Shown here piece by piece: positions 47,506 through 58,640 of a stretch of DNA of 64,000 bases (its first letter is position 1; each line of letters starts with the position of its first letter). The notes below the pieces were generated by a model. That model saw nothing but the letters and a program-made list of their open reading frames with translations. It had not been told where the DNA came from and searched no databases. Source of the stretch: Aquimarina sp. ERC-38 (lineage in GTDB: Bacteria > Bacteroidota > Bacteroidia > Flavobacteriales > Flavobacteriaceae); assembly GCF_026222555.1 (NCBI RefSeq), contig NZ_CP098511.1:2151501-2215500 (forward strand), in the 5' to 3' direction. The translations under genes and the position numbers were made by a program.

Positions 47506-50043
47506 ATGACAACTTTAAGAACTATTCTTAAATTTAGCCTTATCCTTAACATTTTTATAGTTTCTTCTCAAGATTATTCGGAAATTGGCAATTACGATTT
47601 TAATAACCACTGGAATTTTAAGTTAATAGAAAACACAGGAACCTACGATAACGACCTTTATAAGGAGTGGACTAAGGTTAAAATACCACATGATTGGAGT
47701 GTTGGTTTTGCTTTTGACTCTATTAAAGGTGAGGGTGCTACCGGATACCTTCCAGGAGGAAAAGGCTTGTATAAAAAAGAATTTACGGCTACAAATGATA
47801 AGAACATCACTACCTATTTACTATTTGACGGGGTTTATAACAAGAGCTCCGTGTATGTAAACGATAAATTATTAGGTTTTCACCCTTACGGATATTCACC
47901 TTTCTATTTTGATATTTCTGATTATTTAAATAAAGCGGATGATTCCAATACGGTAAAGGTAGATGTCGACCGTACTAGGTACGTAGATAGTAGATGGTAT
48001 ACGGGATCAGGTATTTACAGAAAAGTAAAGCTAATACGTAAAAATAATCTGCACGTTCCGGTTTGGGGCATATTTATTACAACCCCGGTTATTAATGAAG
48101 AAGAAGCTGTCGTAAATGTAAAATCTACGGTTAAAAATAAGTACGCAGAAGATCAGAAATTTGACCTTCAAATAAAAATTCGGGATGATAAAGGAAAAGT
48201 GGTAGCAGAAACTGTGCAACCATCCACTATCAAATCAGGGAGTAGTATGGAGGTAGCACATCAACTAAAAATACCGCAACCTTATTTATGGGATATAGAT
48301 ACTCCTAGAAGGTATGATGCTGAGATTAGTATAGTTCAAAAAGGAAATAGTATTGATAAAAATACGGTAAATTTTGGGGTAAGAACGATTGCCTTTGATG
48401 TGGATAAGGGTTTTTTCCTTAATGGAAAGAATACGTTAATTAAGGGGGTGTGCCTTCATCATGACGGAGGTATTGTAGGTGCTGCTGTCCCTAATGATGT
48501 ATGGAGAAGAAGGTTGTTAAAACTAAAAGATGCTGGATGTAATGCTATTCGTATTTCACATAATCCGGGATCAGAAGAATTTCTGAATCTTTGTGATGAA
48601 ATGGGATTTTTGGTACAGGACGAATTTTTTGATGAATGGGATAATCCAAAAGATAAGCGATTAAATCAAAACGAAAGAATTGTAGATTCCATTTCTCGAG
48701 GGTATACAAACTACTTTCAAGAGTGGGCAGAAAAAGATTTAAAGAATACCATACTAGCCCATAGAAACCACCCTTCTATTTTTCAGTGGAGTATAGGAAA
48801 TGAAATAGAATGGACCTATCCTAGAAATGCGGATGCAACTGGCTTCTTTAATAATATGAGCTGGAGTGGAAATTATTTTTGGGAAAAACCACCTCATAGC
48901 GTAGAGCAGATTAAAGAAAAATTAGCTACGTTGCCCGTAGGTAAATACGATATTGGTAAAACAGCTAAAAAACTAGCGGCCTGGACCAGGGAATTAGATA
49001 CTACCCGTTATATTACGGCCAATTGTATTTTACCTTCTTCAAGTCACCTGTCGGGTTTTGCAGATGCCCTGGATGTGATAGGATATAGTTACCGAAGGGT
49101 TTTATATGATTATGGTCATGAAAATTACCCGGATAAACCTATTATGGGAACCGAAAATTTAGTACAGTGGCACGAGTGGAAAGCTGTTCTGGATCGGCCG
49201 TTTATTTCAGGAACCTTTCTTTGGACGGGGATCGATTATATGGGAGAGTCTCACGATCAATGGCCTAGAAAAGCTACACCAAGCGGAATGCTGAATGTTG
49301 CCGGGTTTGAAAAGCCTTCTTTTCACATGATGAAAACCCTTTGGAATGACAAGCCTCATATGTATATGGCTACGCAAACGCTGGATAAATCCATATTTAA
49401 AGAAGATGAAAAAACAGGTGCTCCGGTCGAGAGAAAAGAAGGGGGATGGAAAAAAGCTTTATGGGATTGGCATGATGTCAACGAACATTGGAACTACACA
49501 CCAAATGAAAAAGTAGTAGTAGAAATTTATTCTAATCATGACGAGGTAGAATTATGCCTTAATGATAAAAGTTTTAAAACAAAAAAATTAGCAGATTTTG
49601 AAGATAGAATTTTTAAATGGATTATTCCATTCCAGGAGGGGGAATTAAAAGCTGTCGGAAAAACAGCCGGCAAAACCGACGAAGTGATTACTTTAAAAAC
49701 AGCAGGTAAATCAAATAAAATACATTTGAGTGCAGATAAGACTACAATGCAAGCTGATGGCTCTAGTGTGGTGCATGTAATTGCCCAACTACAAGATAAT
49801 TACGGAAATCCAATAAGAAATAATGAAGAGACGATTACTTTTTCTGTAGAAGGTAACGTAACTTTGCTTGGAGTGGATAACGGGTCACCTTTTAATGTAC
49901 AAGACTATACTTCTAATAGTATTACAACGGATAAAGGAAGATGTTTATTATTAGTTCAAGCTAAGGAAACAAAGGGTGAGGTTACTATAAAAGCAACAGC
50001 AAATAACATAAAAAGCAACCCATTACAAATTAAAGTTGACTAA
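47506..50043 (+). CDS. GH2 beta-galactosidase, exported
   Basis: 845-aa beta-galactosidase-type hydrolase. The ATG at 47506 is chosen over a TTG at 47467 since it starts a signal peptide ([10 protein letters not shown]...VSSQ). GH2 sugar-binding domain (about 30-180), Ig-like domain, and TIM barrel (about 290-590) with the acid/base in WSIGNEIEW (E433) and the nucleophile in [14 protein letters not shown] (E550). A DUF4982-like domain and a C-terminal Ig-like domain (about 735-845) follow. Exo-cleavage of beta-D-galactose from agar-derived odd-numbered oligosaccharides complements the GH117 encoded next (39 bases downstream). First gene of the AHG-degradation operon and preceded by operator site D. 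Confidence 0.9.
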   Translation: MTTLRTILKFSLILNIFIVSSQDYSEIGNYDFNNHWNFKLIENTGTYDNDLYKEWTKVKIPHDWSVGFAFDSIKGEGATGYLPGGKGLYKKEFTATNDKNITTYLLFDGVYNKSSVYVNDKLLGFHPYGYSPFYFDISDYLNKADDSNTVKVDVDRTRYVDSRWYTGSGIYRKVKLIRKNNLHVPVWGIFITTPVINEEEAVVNVKSTVKNKYAEDQKFDLQIKIRDDKGKVVAETVQPSTIKSGSSMEVAHQLKIPQPYLWDIDTPRRYDAEISIVQKGNSIDKNTVNFGVRTIAFDVDKGFFLNGKNTLIKGVCLHHDGGIVGAAVPNDVWRRRLLKLKDAGCNAIRISHNPGSEEFLNLCDEMGFLVQDEFFDEWDNPKDKRLNQNERIVDSISRGYTNYFQEWAEKDLKNTILAHRNHPSIFQWSIGNEIEWTYPRNADATGFFNNMSWSGNYFWEKPPHSVEQIKEKLATLPVGKYDIGKTAKKLAAWTRELDTTRYITANCILPSSSHLSGFADALDVIGYSYRRVLYDYGHENYPDKPIMGTENLVQWHEWKAVLDRPFISGTFLWTGIDYMGESHDQWPRKATPSGMLNVAGFEKPSFHMMKTLWNDKPHMYMATQTLDKSIFKEDEKTGAPVERKEGGWKKALWDWHDVNEHWNYTPNEKVVVEIYSNHDEVELCLNDKSFKTKKLADFEDRIFKWIIPFQEGELKAVGKTAGKTDEVITLKTAGKSNKIHLSADKTTMQADGSSVVHVIAQLQDNYGNPIRNNEETITFSVEGNVTLLGVDNGSPFNVQDYTSNSITTDKGRCLLLVQAKETKGEVTIKATANNIKSNPLQIKVD

Positions 50044-50081
50044 ACTTTTGCTATAAATAAATTATTAAACACAAAACACCA

Positions 50082-51365
50082 ATGAATGTAAATTATAAAA
50101 TTGCATGTTATTTATCTGCAATCTTTGCATTATCTGCTTGCAATCAGTCCGTATCTCAGGGGACTAAGACCACAGAGAGTACTGAAAAACCTTGTGAGCC
50201 GGAATTAGATTTATCCCCGGAAAAATTAGACCGGTTTGGAATTACGAATAAAGAATATTTAAGTGCAGCTTCTAAAAGAGCTTTACAGTGGAAGTATGTT
50301 GAGAATGACTGGTACCGGGTGTTTAATGAGATGAAACCTTTAAAAGGGGATCTAGCTTATGAAGAAGGTGTCGTTCGCCGTGATCCGTCTGCAATGATTA
50401 AAGCGGACGGACTGTATCACGTATGGTATTCTAAAAGTGTGGGAAAAACGGATGGATTTAGCGGTGACGTTGAAAAAGATAAAGTATTTCCCTGGGATCG
50501 CTGTACCATCTGGCATGCCACCTCAGAAGATGGCTGGACGTGGAAAGAAGATGAAGAAGCTGCCATACCCCTCGGTGAGAAAGGTACCTACGATGATCGA
50601 TCGGTCTTTACCGTAGAAGTAATGGTGTGGGATGGAATGTACTATCTATGCTATCAAACCATAAAGTCCCCGTATAACGTACGTACTAAAAATGAAGTGG
50701 GTCTGGCCTGGTCAAAGTCGCCTAATGGACCCTGGGAAAAAAGCAAAGAACCTATCTTAAAGCCAGCAGATAACGGTATCTGGAAAGGAGAAGAACAAAA
50801 CCGTTTTAGTGTTGAGAAAAAAGGGGATTTTGATTCTCATAAAGTACACGACCCCTGTATCCTTCCGTACAATGGTAAATTCTATTTGTATTACAAAGGA
50901 GAGCAAATGGGAGAAGAAATATTATACGGAGGCCGTCAGATTCGGCATGGAGTGGCTGTTGCCGATAACCCAAAAGGACCTTATGAAAAATCCAATTACA
51001 ACCCTATTTCTAACTCCGGACATGAAATTTGTGTTTGGCCTGTCGATGGAGGGATTGCTTCCTTAATTACTACGGATGGTCCCGAAAGAAATACGTTTCA
51101 ATGGTCACCTGACGGGATTAATTTTGAAATCAGAGCAGCCGTAAAAGGGGCAAATATGCCACATGCTATTGGTCTTAACAGAACCATTGAAGTTAGTAAA
51201 GATAACCCGACCGCAATATTCGACTGGGGATTGTCACACGTTTACAACAGTTGGCATTATCAAAGCATTATGAGATTTGATTCTTACCGTAAAACATCTC
51301 ACGTAGCTCAGGGAGCTATTACTCCTAAGGGTGAAAAGAAAAAAGACGAACAAACAGATAATTAA
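50082..51365 (+). CDS. GH117 alpha-1,3-3,6-anhydro-L-galactosidase (neoagarooligosaccharide hydrolase)
   Basis: 427-aa lipoprotein (lipobox LSAC, Cys20). Releases 3,6-anhydro-L-galactose from the non-reducing end of neoagaro-oligosaccharides. Five-bladed propeller with the family blocks RRDPSAM (D101), WHATSEDGWTW, HKVHDPCILPYNGKFYLYY (D257) and GHEICVWP (H314, E315), which hold the expected catalytic residues, including the histidine that acts as proton donor in studied members. Flanked by GH2 upstream and AHG dehydrogenation genes downstream, exactly where the product would be needed. Confidence 0.95.
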   Translation: MNVNYKIACYLSAIFALSACNQSVSQGTKTTESTEKPCEPELDLSPEKLDRFGITNKEYLSAASKRALQWKYVENDWYRVFNEMKPLKGDLAYEEGVVRRDPSAMIKADGLYHVWYSKSVGKTDGFSGDVEKDKVFPWDRCTIWHATSEDGWTWKEDEEAAIPLGEKGTYDDRSVFTVEVMVWDGMYYLCYQTIKSPYNVRTKNEVGLAWSKSPNGPWEKSKEPILKPADNGIWKGEEQNRFSVEKKGDFDSHKVHDPCILPYNGKFYLYYKGEQMGEEILYGGRQIRHGVAVADNPKGPYEKSNYNPISNSGHEICVWPVDGGIASLITTDGPERNTFQWSPDGINFEIRAAVKGANMPHAIGLNRTIEVSKDNPTAIFDWGLSHVYNSWHYQSIMRFDSYRKTSHVAQGAITPKGEKKKDEQTDN

Positions 51366-51379
51366 TAAACAGAATAGTA

Positions 51380-52396
51380 TTGAAAGCAACGATATACGAA
51401 GGTAATAAAACCTTTAGCGTAGTAGATAAAGAAATTGCAGCACCCAAAGAAGGAGAAGTACGTATTAAAGTAGCGTATTCTGGTGTATGTGGAACGGATG
51501 TACATATCTATCATGGGATGATGGATAAAAGGGTAAGCATCCCTGAGACAATTGGTCACGAGATGTCCGGTGTGATTGATGCCGTAGGAGGAGGAGTGAC
51601 CGGATATGGAGAGGGAGATAAAGTAGTAGTACGCCCTTTGGATGACCGCGGTGCTAAACCCTCGGATAAAGGATTTAATCATATATGTCAGGACCTTAAG
51701 TTTATTGGAATTGACAGTCCGGGTTCTATGCAACAGTACTGGAACGTACCTGCATTTACTTTACATAAATTAAAATCAGAAACCGATTTAAAACTGGCAG
51801 CACTTATCGAACCTTTATCTGTGGCAGTTCATGACGTCCGATTAGGGGAGGTAAAACCGGGGGAAACGGCTGTTGTTTTAGGAGGTGGTCCTATTGGTTT
51901 ACTTGTTGCCATGGTAGCTAAAGAAGCCGGAGCTGAGGTTATTATCTCTGAGGTGAATCCGGTACGTATCGCTAAGGCAAAAGATTTAGGTTTTGATGTA
52001 GTAAGTCCTGTAGAAACCGATTTGGTGCAATACGTAACAGAAAAAACAGAAGGTCGATTGGCCGATGTGGTCTTTGAAGTAGCAGGAGTACAACCGGCCC
52101 TGGATGTAATGACCGAAGTAGCAGGAATTCGCGGAAGAATAGTGGTGGTAGCGATCCACGGAGAACCAAAACCAGTAAATTTGTTTAAGTTTTTCTGGAA
52201 AGAATTAAAATTAATTGGCGCACGAGTATATGAGAAAGAAGATTATGATAAAGCTATTCAATTAATAACAGATAATAACTTACCTTTTGAGGATCTAATT
52301 ACCGATGTTCAACCCTTAACTAATATCCAACAGGTATTTGAAAATATTGACAAGAATCCTGACGGGCTTAAAGTATTAATGGATTGCCAACAATAA
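51380..52396 (+). CDS. Zinc-type dehydrogenase, probable 2-keto-3-deoxy-L-galactonate 5-dehydrogenase
   Basis: 338-aa medium-chain dehydrogenase. Catalytic zinc site C37, H60, E61 (GHEMSG) and E144 (IEPLSVAVHD) as in sorbitol/threonine-type dehydrogenases; NAD motif GGGPIG (168-173). The usual structural zinc lobe of four cysteines is missing; only one cysteine (HIC, C103) lies in that region. The start must be TTG at 51380, as the first in-frame ATG is far into the domain. Known AHG pathways use a KDGal 5-dehydrogenase and an SDR reductase to invert C5; this gene, 20 bases before the SDR gene, fits the first step. Substrate by context. Confidence 0.75.
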   Translation: MKATIYEGNKTFSVVDKEIAAPKEGEVRIKVAYSGVCGTDVHIYHGMMDKRVSIPETIGHEMSGVIDAVGGGVTGYGEGDKVVVRPLDDRGAKPSDKGFNHICQDLKFIGIDSPGSMQQYWNVPAFTLHKLKSETDLKLAALIEPLSVAVHDVRLGEVKPGETAVVLGGGPIGLLVAMVAKEAGAEVIISEVNPVRIAKAKDLGFDVVSPVETDLVQYVTEKTEGRLADVVFEVAGVQPALDVMTEVAGIRGRIVVVAIHGEPKPVNLFKFFWKELKLIGARVYEKEDYDKAIQLITDNNLPFEDLITDVQPLTNIQQVFENIDKNPDGLKVLMDCQQ

Positions 52397-52415
52397 AATT
52401 AACAACTTATAATTA

Positions 52416-53186
52416 ATGAGCATTTTAAATAAATTCAGTTTAGAAGGAAAAACAGCTTTAGTAACCGGATGTAAACGGGGTATCGGTAAAGCAATGGCTA
52501 TTGGTCTAGCAGAAGCCGGAGCTAACATTATTGGTGTTTCGGCAAGTCTGGAGAAAGAAGGAAGTGATGTAGCTAAAGAAGTAGAAAAAAGAGGAAAAGA
52601 GTTTAAAGCATATCAATGTGATTTTTCAGATAGAAAATCATTGTATACATTTATCGCAGCGGTACAATCGGATTTTCCGGTAATAGACATTCTGGTAAAT
52701 AACGCAGGGACTATTTTACGAGCTCCGGCAGCAGAACACTCTGATGAATATTGGGATAAGGTGATAGAGGTTAATCAAAACGCACAGTTTATCCTTACCC
52801 GGGAAATAGGAAAAAAAATGGTAGAAAAAGGGAGCGGAAAAGTTATTTTCACTGCCTCTTTGTTAACTTTTCAGGGAGGGATTACCGTTCCCGGATATGC
52901 AGCCAGTAAAGGAGCTATTGGTCAAATGACCATGGCATTTGCTAATGAATGGGCATCAAAAGGAGTTAATGTAAATGCTATTGCTCCCGGATATATTGCT
53001 ACGGACAATACGGAAGCTTTAAGAAATGACCCCAATCGTTCGGAATCTATTTTATCAAGAATACCTTCCAATAGATGGGGCGCACCTGAAGATTTCGCCG
53101 GACCGGTAGTATTTCTGGCTTCAGAGGCTGCAGGGTATATGAATGGTTCTATCATGGTCGTTGACGGCGGATGGATGGGTAGATAA
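52416..53186 (+). CDS. SDR-family dehydrogenase, KduD-like (2,5-diketo-3-deoxy-galactonate reductase)
   Basis: 256-aa short-chain dehydrogenase. Cofactor motif TGCKRGIG (17-24), NNAG (95-98), catalytic S148, Y161 and K165 (YAASK), C-terminal GSIMVVDGGWMGR. Closest in style to KduD 2-keto-3-deoxy-gluconate 5-dehydrogenase. In AHG catabolism such an enzyme reduces 2,5-diketo-3-deoxy-L-galactonate to 2-keto-3-deoxy-D-gluconate, completing the C5 inversion begun by the upstream dehydrogenase. Tight operon spacing on both sides (20 and 30 bases). Confidence 0.82.
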   Translation: MSILNKFSLEGKTALVTGCKRGIGKAMAIGLAEAGANIIGVSASLEKEGSDVAKEVEKRGKEFKAYQCDFSDRKSLYTFIAAVQSDFPVIDILVNNAGTILRAPAAEHSDEYWDKVIEVNQNAQFILTREIGKKMVEKGSGKVIFTASLLTFQGGITVPGYAASKGAIGQMTMAFANEWASKGVNVNAIAPGYIATDNTEALRNDPNRSESILSRIPSNRWGAPEDFAGPVVFLASEAAGYMNGSIMVVDGGWMGR

Positions 53187-53216
53187 TCAGAATAAAAATA
53201 TTTGAAAAATAATCAC

Positions 53217-54668
53217 ATGAAAGCTAAAGAATATCAACTTTTTATAAACGGAGAATGGACTAAAGCAACTTCAGGTAAAACTGCGGAGATTACCAGTCCT
53301 ATTGACGAAAGTGTTGTAGGTACCGTACAAATGGGGGTAGAAAAAGATGCGGAAATTGCATTAGAAGCAGCAGATAAGGCCCAAAAAGAATGGAGAAAGA
53401 TTCCGGCCAGAAAACGTGCCGAACTGATGCGAAAATTTGCCGAAGAAATCCGGGCAAATAAACCCTATTTAGCAGAATTACTAACCCGGGAACAAGGAAA
53501 AATAATTTCATTAGCAGAAATAGAAGTAGAGGTAACCGCTACTTTTATTGAATATGCGTGTGAATGGGCGAGACATATAGAAGGGGATATTATGCCTTCG
53601 GATAATGAAAAGGAACATATCTACATTCATAAAATCCCAAGAGGGGTTGTAGTGGCTATTACCGCATGGAATTTCCCATTAGCCCTAGCGGGTAGAAAAA
53701 TTGGACCTGCCCTGGTTGCCGGAAATGCAATTGTTGTAAAACCTACCCAGGAAACACCATTGGTAACACTGGAACTAGGTTTCATTGCAGAAAAAGTAGG
53801 TTTACCAAAAGGTTTGTTAAACATTGTTACTGGATCCGGGAGAGTTTTAGGAAACGCATTAGTTGAAAATTCTATCACCAAGATGGTGACAATGACCGGT
53901 AGTACCCCTGCCGGACAGCAAATTTTTAAAGCTGCGGCAAAAAACCTAACCCACGTTCAACTAGAGTTAGGGGGAAAAGCACCCGCCATTGTTTTTGAAG
54001 ATGCCAATCTGGATCAAGCTGCTGAGGCTGCATTTAATTCCCGTTTTGACAATTGTGGTCAAGTGTGTACTTGTAATGAAAGAATGTACGTACATGAGAA
54101 TATATACGATGCATTTATGGCTAAGTTTTTAGAAAAGATTAAAACGTATAAAGTCGGTAATCCTTTAGATAGAAGTGTATCTATGGGACCTAAAGTAAAT
54201 GCTTCCGAACTTAAAAATATAGAACACCTGGTTGAGGTAAGTATTAACGAAGGCGCTACGGTGGCAACCGGAGGTAAAAAACCGGAAGGAGAAGCTTTTG
54301 AAAAAGGATACTGGTATGAGCCCACAGTTCTTACTGATGTAACCCAGGAAATGACTATTGTACACGAAGAATCTTTTGGACCTATTTTACCAGTCATCAA
54401 GTTTAAAGATTTTGATCAGGTAATTGGGTACGCTAATGACTGTGAGTACGGACTAGCTGCAATGATCTTTACTAAAGATATGGCGACCATTATGCGTTGT
54501 AACGACGAACTGGAATTTGGAGAAATCTATGTAAACCGTGGTCATGGAGAGCAGCACCAAGGTTTCCATAACGGATATAAACTTTCCGGAAGTGGAGGAG
54601 AAGATGGTAAATATGGTTTTGAACAATATTTGGAAAAGAAAACCTTTTATATAAATTACGGTTCTTAA
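53217..54668 (+). CDS. Aldehyde dehydrogenase, probable 3,6-anhydro-L-galactose dehydrogenase
   Basis: 483-aa NAD(P)-dependent aldehyde dehydrogenase. The ATG at 53217 is preferred to a TTG five codons earlier. Motifs: ITAWNFPLA (cofactor and oxyanion asparagine), LELGGKAPA with general base E250, and FDNCGQVC with catalytic C284. It resembles lactaldehyde/succinate-semialdehyde-type ALDHs, the group containing the AHG dehydrogenases of agar degraders. Oxidises AHG freed by GH117 to 3,6-anhydrogalactonate, the entry step of the pathway (function by context). Last gene of the tight operon; a repeat-bearing gap of 0.6 kb follows. Confidence 0.85.
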   Translation: MKAKEYQLFINGEWTKATSGKTAEITSPIDESVVGTVQMGVEKDAEIALEAADKAQKEWRKIPARKRAELMRKFAEEIRANKPYLAELLTREQGKIISLAEIEVEVTATFIEYACEWARHIEGDIMPSDNEKEHIYIHKIPRGVVVAITAWNFPLALAGRKIGPALVAGNAIVVKPTQETPLVTLELGFIAEKVGLPKGLLNIVTGSGRVLGNALVENSITKMVTMTGSTPAGQQIFKAAAKNLTHVQLELGGKAPAIVFEDANLDQAAEAAFNSRFDNCGQVCTCNERMYVHENIYDAFMAKFLEKIKTYKVGNPLDRSVSMGPKVNASELKNIEHLVEVSINEGATVATGGKKPEGEAFEKGYWYEPTVLTDVTQEMTIVHEESFGPILPVIKFKDFDQVIGYANDCEYGLAAMIFTKDMATIMRCNDELEFGEIYVNRGHGEQHQGFHNGYKLSGSGGEDGKYGFEQYLEKKTFYINYGS

Positions 54669-55291
54669 TAAGATTCGATAATTTACAGACAGGATTTTTA
54701 TAAATATTTCTGTATGTAAAATATGAAAAACTTTTTAGGTTTTTCTAAATAGTATGATTTCAATTCTCAAATGTTGCAGGGTACATTCATCTATGATGTT
54801 TTGTTAAATTTACCTCTGTTACATTTAGGGAAAAGCGTCAATTCGAGTGTTTCTTCGTAATGAAATGGAGAAAAAATGTATCGAGAATAGCTTTTCTGAC
54901 TAAAATCCTTATTCTCGATACACTTCTTCCTTTGGTCGAAGCACTCGAACTGACGGATTTTACAATAATTATTATTTAAATGCACCAAGGGTTAAATCTG
55001 TTTCATTTGAGAATTGTACTGAATAATAAATAGAAGTTTAAACAGCTTCGTATATAATAATACAAAAGAAATTTTTAGCAAATTTATAGTGCTCCTTTGA
55101 GATACTGATAACACCTGCTTGAGTTTTATGAGCAGATTGACATTCTACGTGTCGATTTTTCAGAAGAGAAGTAATGATTTTCTTTTGCTAAAAAATTAGG
55201 TGATGCATGGGATAAAGTTAAAACCCGGATAAATAGTATCAGTAAACAGGTATATAGCATTATAAAATCTTAGAATAGGATATATTACATT
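54669..55291. other. Intergenic region with palindromic repeat
   Basis: About 620 bases between the aldehyde dehydrogenase and cycloisomerase genes. Contains the palindromic element at 54836-54955; the rest is AT-rich without recognised features. The cycloisomerase gene therefore probably has its own promoter. Confidence 0.5.
54836..54955. repeat. REP-like palindromic element
   Basis: About 120 bp with nested inverted repeats: outer arms CGTCAATTCGAGTG / complement of CACTCGAACTGACG, and an inner stem GTATCGAGAATA / TATTCTCGATAC. Repeats of this style are common between genes in Bacteroidetes. A faint, decayed relative (TACTTCTTCCTTTGATTGAAGCA) lies near 36740. Confidence 0.75.
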
Positions 55292-56386
55292 ATGAATACA
55301 CAAATTTCAGTAATTACCACGCGTTTGTTTGAGGTTCCTTTACCAGAGGTATTATCAGATGCAAAGCATGGGGATCATTATCATTTTGAGTTGATTACCA
55401 CTACGATAAGCCTTGCAGACGGAACCGAAGGTACCGGATATACGTATACAGGGGGTAAAGGCGGAAAGGCTATTAAAGCCATGATCGACCATGATTTTAA
55501 AGAGGTGCTTATCGGTAAAGATGGTTCTGATATAGCAGGTATCTATGATTTCTTAGAATGGCATATTCACTATGTAGGACGAGGAGGGATTGCATCATTT
55601 GCTATTTCTACCGTAGATATTGCTTTGTGGGATATTCATTGTAAAAAAGCAGGGCAACCCTTGTGGAAAGTTGCCGGAGGTGCTGATCAGACTTGTAAAG
55701 CTTACTGCGGAGGTATTGATTTGCAGTTTCCGTTACCTAAATTACTTGGTAATATGGATACTTATCTTAGTAAAGGTTTTAAAGCGGTAAAAATTAAAAT
55801 CGGAAGGGAAAACTTGGATGAAGATATCGAAAGAATTAAAGCTGTTCGTGAACATGTGGGTAAGGATGTAACTTTTATGGTAGATGCCAATTATTCTATG
55901 GATATTGATAAAGCTATCGAAGCCATAGAACGATTTAAGGAATATGATATTACTTGGTTTGAAGAACCTATCATTCCGGACAATTATAAAGGATATGGTG
56001 AAATTGTAGATAAAACTAATTTTCCTTTGGCCATGGGAGAAAACCTACATACCATTCATGAATTTGAGTATGCCTTTGAACAGGCAAAACTATCTTTTAT
56101 ACAACCTGACGCTTCTAATTGCGGAGGGGTCACCGGATGGTTACGGGTAGCAAAGTTGGCTAAAAAACATAACATTCCGGTATGTTCTCATGGGATGCAG
56201 GAATTACACGTTAGCCTGGTTTCTTCACAAGAAAATGCAGGTTGGCTTGAGGTTCATAGTTTTCCAATCGATGAATATACCACCCGACCACTAGTAGTAG
56301 AAAATTATCGGGCAGTAGCACCTGATACTCCAGGTACCGGGGTAGTTTTTGACTGGGAGAAGTTAGCACCCTTTGAACAAAAATGA
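55292..56386 (+). CDS. Enolase-superfamily enzyme, probable 3,6-anhydro-L-galactonate cycloisomerase
   Basis: 364-aa mandelate racemase/muconate lactonising-type enzyme. Catalytic lysines in KIK (K167, K169), metal ligands D198, E224 and E250 (VDANY, FEEP, MGEN), and catalytic His in CSHGMQ (H300). Opens 3,6-anhydro-L-galactonate to 2-keto-3-deoxy-L-galactonate, the second AHG step; assigned from the family (AHGA cycloisomerases belong here) and from lying between AHG dehydrogenase and transporter genes. Other acid-sugar dehydratase substrates are possible. Followed by galM after 50 bases. Confidence 0.85.
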   Translation: MNTQISVITTRLFEVPLPEVLSDAKHGDHYHFELITTTISLADGTEGTGYTYTGGKGGKAIKAMIDHDFKEVLIGKDGSDIAGIYDFLEWHIHYVGRGGIASFAISTVDIALWDIHCKKAGQPLWKVAGGADQTCKAYCGGIDLQFPLPKLLGNMDTYLSKGFKAVKIKIGRENLDEDIERIKAVREHVGKDVTFMVDANYSMDIDKAIEAIERFKEYDITWFEEPIIPDNYKGYGEIVDKTNFPLAMGENLHTIHEFEYAFEQAKLSFIQPDASNCGGVTGWLRVAKLAKKHNIPVCSHGMQELHVSLVSSQENAGWLEVHSFPIDEYTTRPLVVENYRAVAPDTPGTGVVFDWEKLAPFEQK

Positions 56387-56436
56387 TAAAAATTGAATTC
56401 ACACCACCTATTTATTAATTATTCATCTTAAAACAT

Positions 56437-57489
56437 ATGAAAGTAGAAAAACAAAATTTTGGTACGATTGATAACAATCCCGTATCCCTGTACGAATTAT
56501 CCAATGAGAATGGAATGATCGTTAAAATTTCTGATTATGGCGCAACCATTACCTCTATTCTTACACCGGATGCGCAAGGTAAATCTACGGAGATTACGTG
56601 CGGTTTTGAAGATGTTTCCGGTTATTTTTCTGATGAATATAAAAGCAATGCCCCTTACTTTGGGGGAACGGTAGGTCGATGTGCCTCCCGAATCCATGAA
56701 GGTGAATTTACCCTGGAAGGAAAATCCTATACCCTTGTAGGTAATGATAGAGGAAATCACCTGCATGGCGGTACCCAGGGATTTGATAAAAAAATGTGGG
56801 AAGTAAAAGATAGCAGTAAAACAACAGATAAAGCAACTCTTAGCCTACAATTGAACAGCCCGGATATGGAAGAAGGATATCCAGGTAATGTAACGGTGAT
56901 TACAACGTTTACACTAACAAAGGATAATGAATTGATCATTTCTTATGAAGCCGAAACGGATAAAGCAACTCCTATTTCGCTAACCAATCATTCTTATTTT
57001 AATTTATCAGGATTTAAAGAAACGATACACCACCATAAGGTACAGATAGATTCCGATGCATTTCTGGAAGGAGATGATAAAGGTGTTCCACAAGGGGGCG
57101 TTGTCAAAGTAGACGGAAGGCCAGAAGATTTTAGAAAAGCCAAACTATTTAAAGAAGCCCTGGATCAAATGGAAACCGGTTTTGATAATTACTACTTATT
57201 TCCGGCAGATTTTCAACTTCGGAAAGTAGCTTCTTTTGAACATGAAGAAAGTGGCAGAGGGATGGAAGTTTCGACTACAGAACCTGGGATGTTATTTTAT
57301 TCAGGTTATTTCACTTCGGATTTATTAAAACGGGAGAACGGAGATCAGTACGGCCGGTATAGAGCGTTCTGTTGTGAAACCCACCGATATCCTAACGGGG
57401 TAAATCTTGAAGATGCTCCTAAGTCTATTACGTATCCGGGAGAACCCTATACGAGTACAACTATTTTTAAGTTCTACACTACCAAGTAA
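56437..57489 (+). CDS. galM: Aldose 1-epimerase (galactose mutarotase), cytoplasmic
   Basis: 350-aa mutarotase interconverting alpha- and beta-galactose for the Leloir pathway. Substrate-binding NHLHGG (H108, H110), catalytic acid H185 in NHSYFNL and base E314 in CCETHRYPN. No signal peptide, unlike the second mutarotase at 62990. Part of the cluster with the cycloisomerase (50 bases upstream) and the RhaT-like transporter (48 bases downstream). Confidence 0.92.
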   Translation: MKVEKQNFGTIDNNPVSLYELSNENGMIVKISDYGATITSILTPDAQGKSTEITCGFEDVSGYFSDEYKSNAPYFGGTVGRCASRIHEGEFTLEGKSYTLVGNDRGNHLHGGTQGFDKKMWEVKDSSKTTDKATLSLQLNSPDMEEGYPGNVTVITTFTLTKDNELIISYEAETDKATPISLTNHSYFNLSGFKETIHHHKVQIDSDAFLEGDDKGVPQGGVVKVDGRPEDFRKAKLFKEALDQMETGFDNYYLFPADFQLRKVASFEHEESGRGMEVSTTEPGMLFYSGYFTSDLLKRENGDQYGRYRAFCCETHRYPNGVNLEDAPKSITYPGEPYTSTTIFKFYTTK

Positions 57490-57537
57490 ACAATTCACAT
57501 AAACAACCACATCTTTAATCATTAAAATTTAATTATT

Positions 57538-58557
57538 ATGACAATAGGAATATTATTTGCGGTCTTTGCCGGATTAATGTTAGGATTATACGCATTACCT
57601 GAAAAGTATACTAAAGGCTATGAATTTGAGAATACCTGGGGAATGATGTTTTTTATAAATATGCTCATTATTCCTATTGCCGCGGGGTTTTTACTCGTAA
57701 ATGGATTTAGTGATATTATTTCTAATATGCCTGCCGATATTTTATGGAAGATGGGACTGGCAAGTTTGCTTTGGGGAATAGGAGTAATGATGTGGGGTAA
57801 AGCGATCAATTATATTGGCTTGTCCTTAGGCTTTTCTATTTTTATAGGTACCGTTATATTGGTCGGCTCCTTACTACCATTCCTGGTAGACGGATTGCCT
57901 CCTAATAATGTATTTATGGTGATTCTTCTAGGAATTTTGGTGGTTTTATTTGGGGTTTCTTTTAATGGAAAAGCCGGGATGTTAAGACAAGCCGAAGATC
58001 AAAAAGATCTTACTGAAGAAACTTCTTCAAAGTCCTCTTCTATGACCATTGGTATTACTATAGCCATTATAGGAGGATTGTTAGCTACCGGGTTTAGTTA
58101 TGCAAACGCCTACGGAAGACCTTATTTACATGAAGCATGTCAACAAGCCGGAAACCCGGAGTGGATTACTGCAGTTATGGTTATGGTCATTATCTATGTA
58201 TCCGGAGCCATCTTTGTGATTCCGTATTTTATCTATCAATTAAGTGCAAAAAACTTATGGGGTAAGTTCAGTTCTTCACATACGCCTACCAACTTATTTT
58301 ATACTTTTATTATGGCCTTGTTAAACTTTGCAGCTTCCGGAACCTTTGCGTTTGCAGCCTATAAATTAGGATCTTCGGGAAATACGGTTGGGTATGCTAT
58401 TTTTAATACGGTTTGTGTTGCGGTAGCTATTGTGACTGGAATTCTTACCGGAGAGTGGAGTAAAACCAGTTCAAAACCGAGAAAGTTTTTATATTTGGGA
58501 TTGGCTGCTATGATTGTTGGAGTAATTATCATTGCTTCCGGAAACGCTATACGTTAG
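57538..58557 (+). CDS. RhaT-like sugar permease
   Basis: 339-aa integral inner-membrane protein with about ten hydrophobic helices, resembling L-rhamnose-proton symporter RhaT. Blocks include GLMLGLYALPEKYTKGYEFE near the N-terminus, SLLWGIGVMMWGKAINYIG and FLYLGLAAMIVGVIIIASGNA at the end. In this setting it probably imports a galactan monosaccharide such as AHG, galactose or a methyl-galactose (inference). Sits between galM and the sodium symporter. Confidence 0.8.
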   Translation: MTIGILFAVFAGLMLGLYALPEKYTKGYEFENTWGMMFFINMLIIPIAAGFLLVNGFSDIISNMPADILWKMGLASLLWGIGVMMWGKAINYIGLSLGFSIFIGTVILVGSLLPFLVDGLPPNNVFMVILLGILVVLFGVSFNGKAGMLRQAEDQKDLTEETSSKSSSMTIGITIAIIGGLLATGFSYANAYGRPYLHEACQQAGNPEWITAVMVMVIIYVSGAIFVIPYFIYQLSAKNLWGKFSSSHTPTNLFYTFIMALLNFAASGTFAFAAYKLGSSGNTVGYAIFNTVCVAVAIVTGILTGEWSKTSSKPRKFLYLGLAAMIVGVIIIASGNAIR

Positions 58558-58640
58558 TTTAAATGATAAACCGTTGTAATCAAGTACATTTGTTTAGAGC
58601 AAAAGCGTTTTAATTAAAAGATCATTTTCAACAAAATTTT

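Noticed and set aside
54836..54955. CRISPR array or structured RNA gene
   Set aside because: A single palindromic unit without regularly spaced repeats; looks like an intergenic REP-type element.
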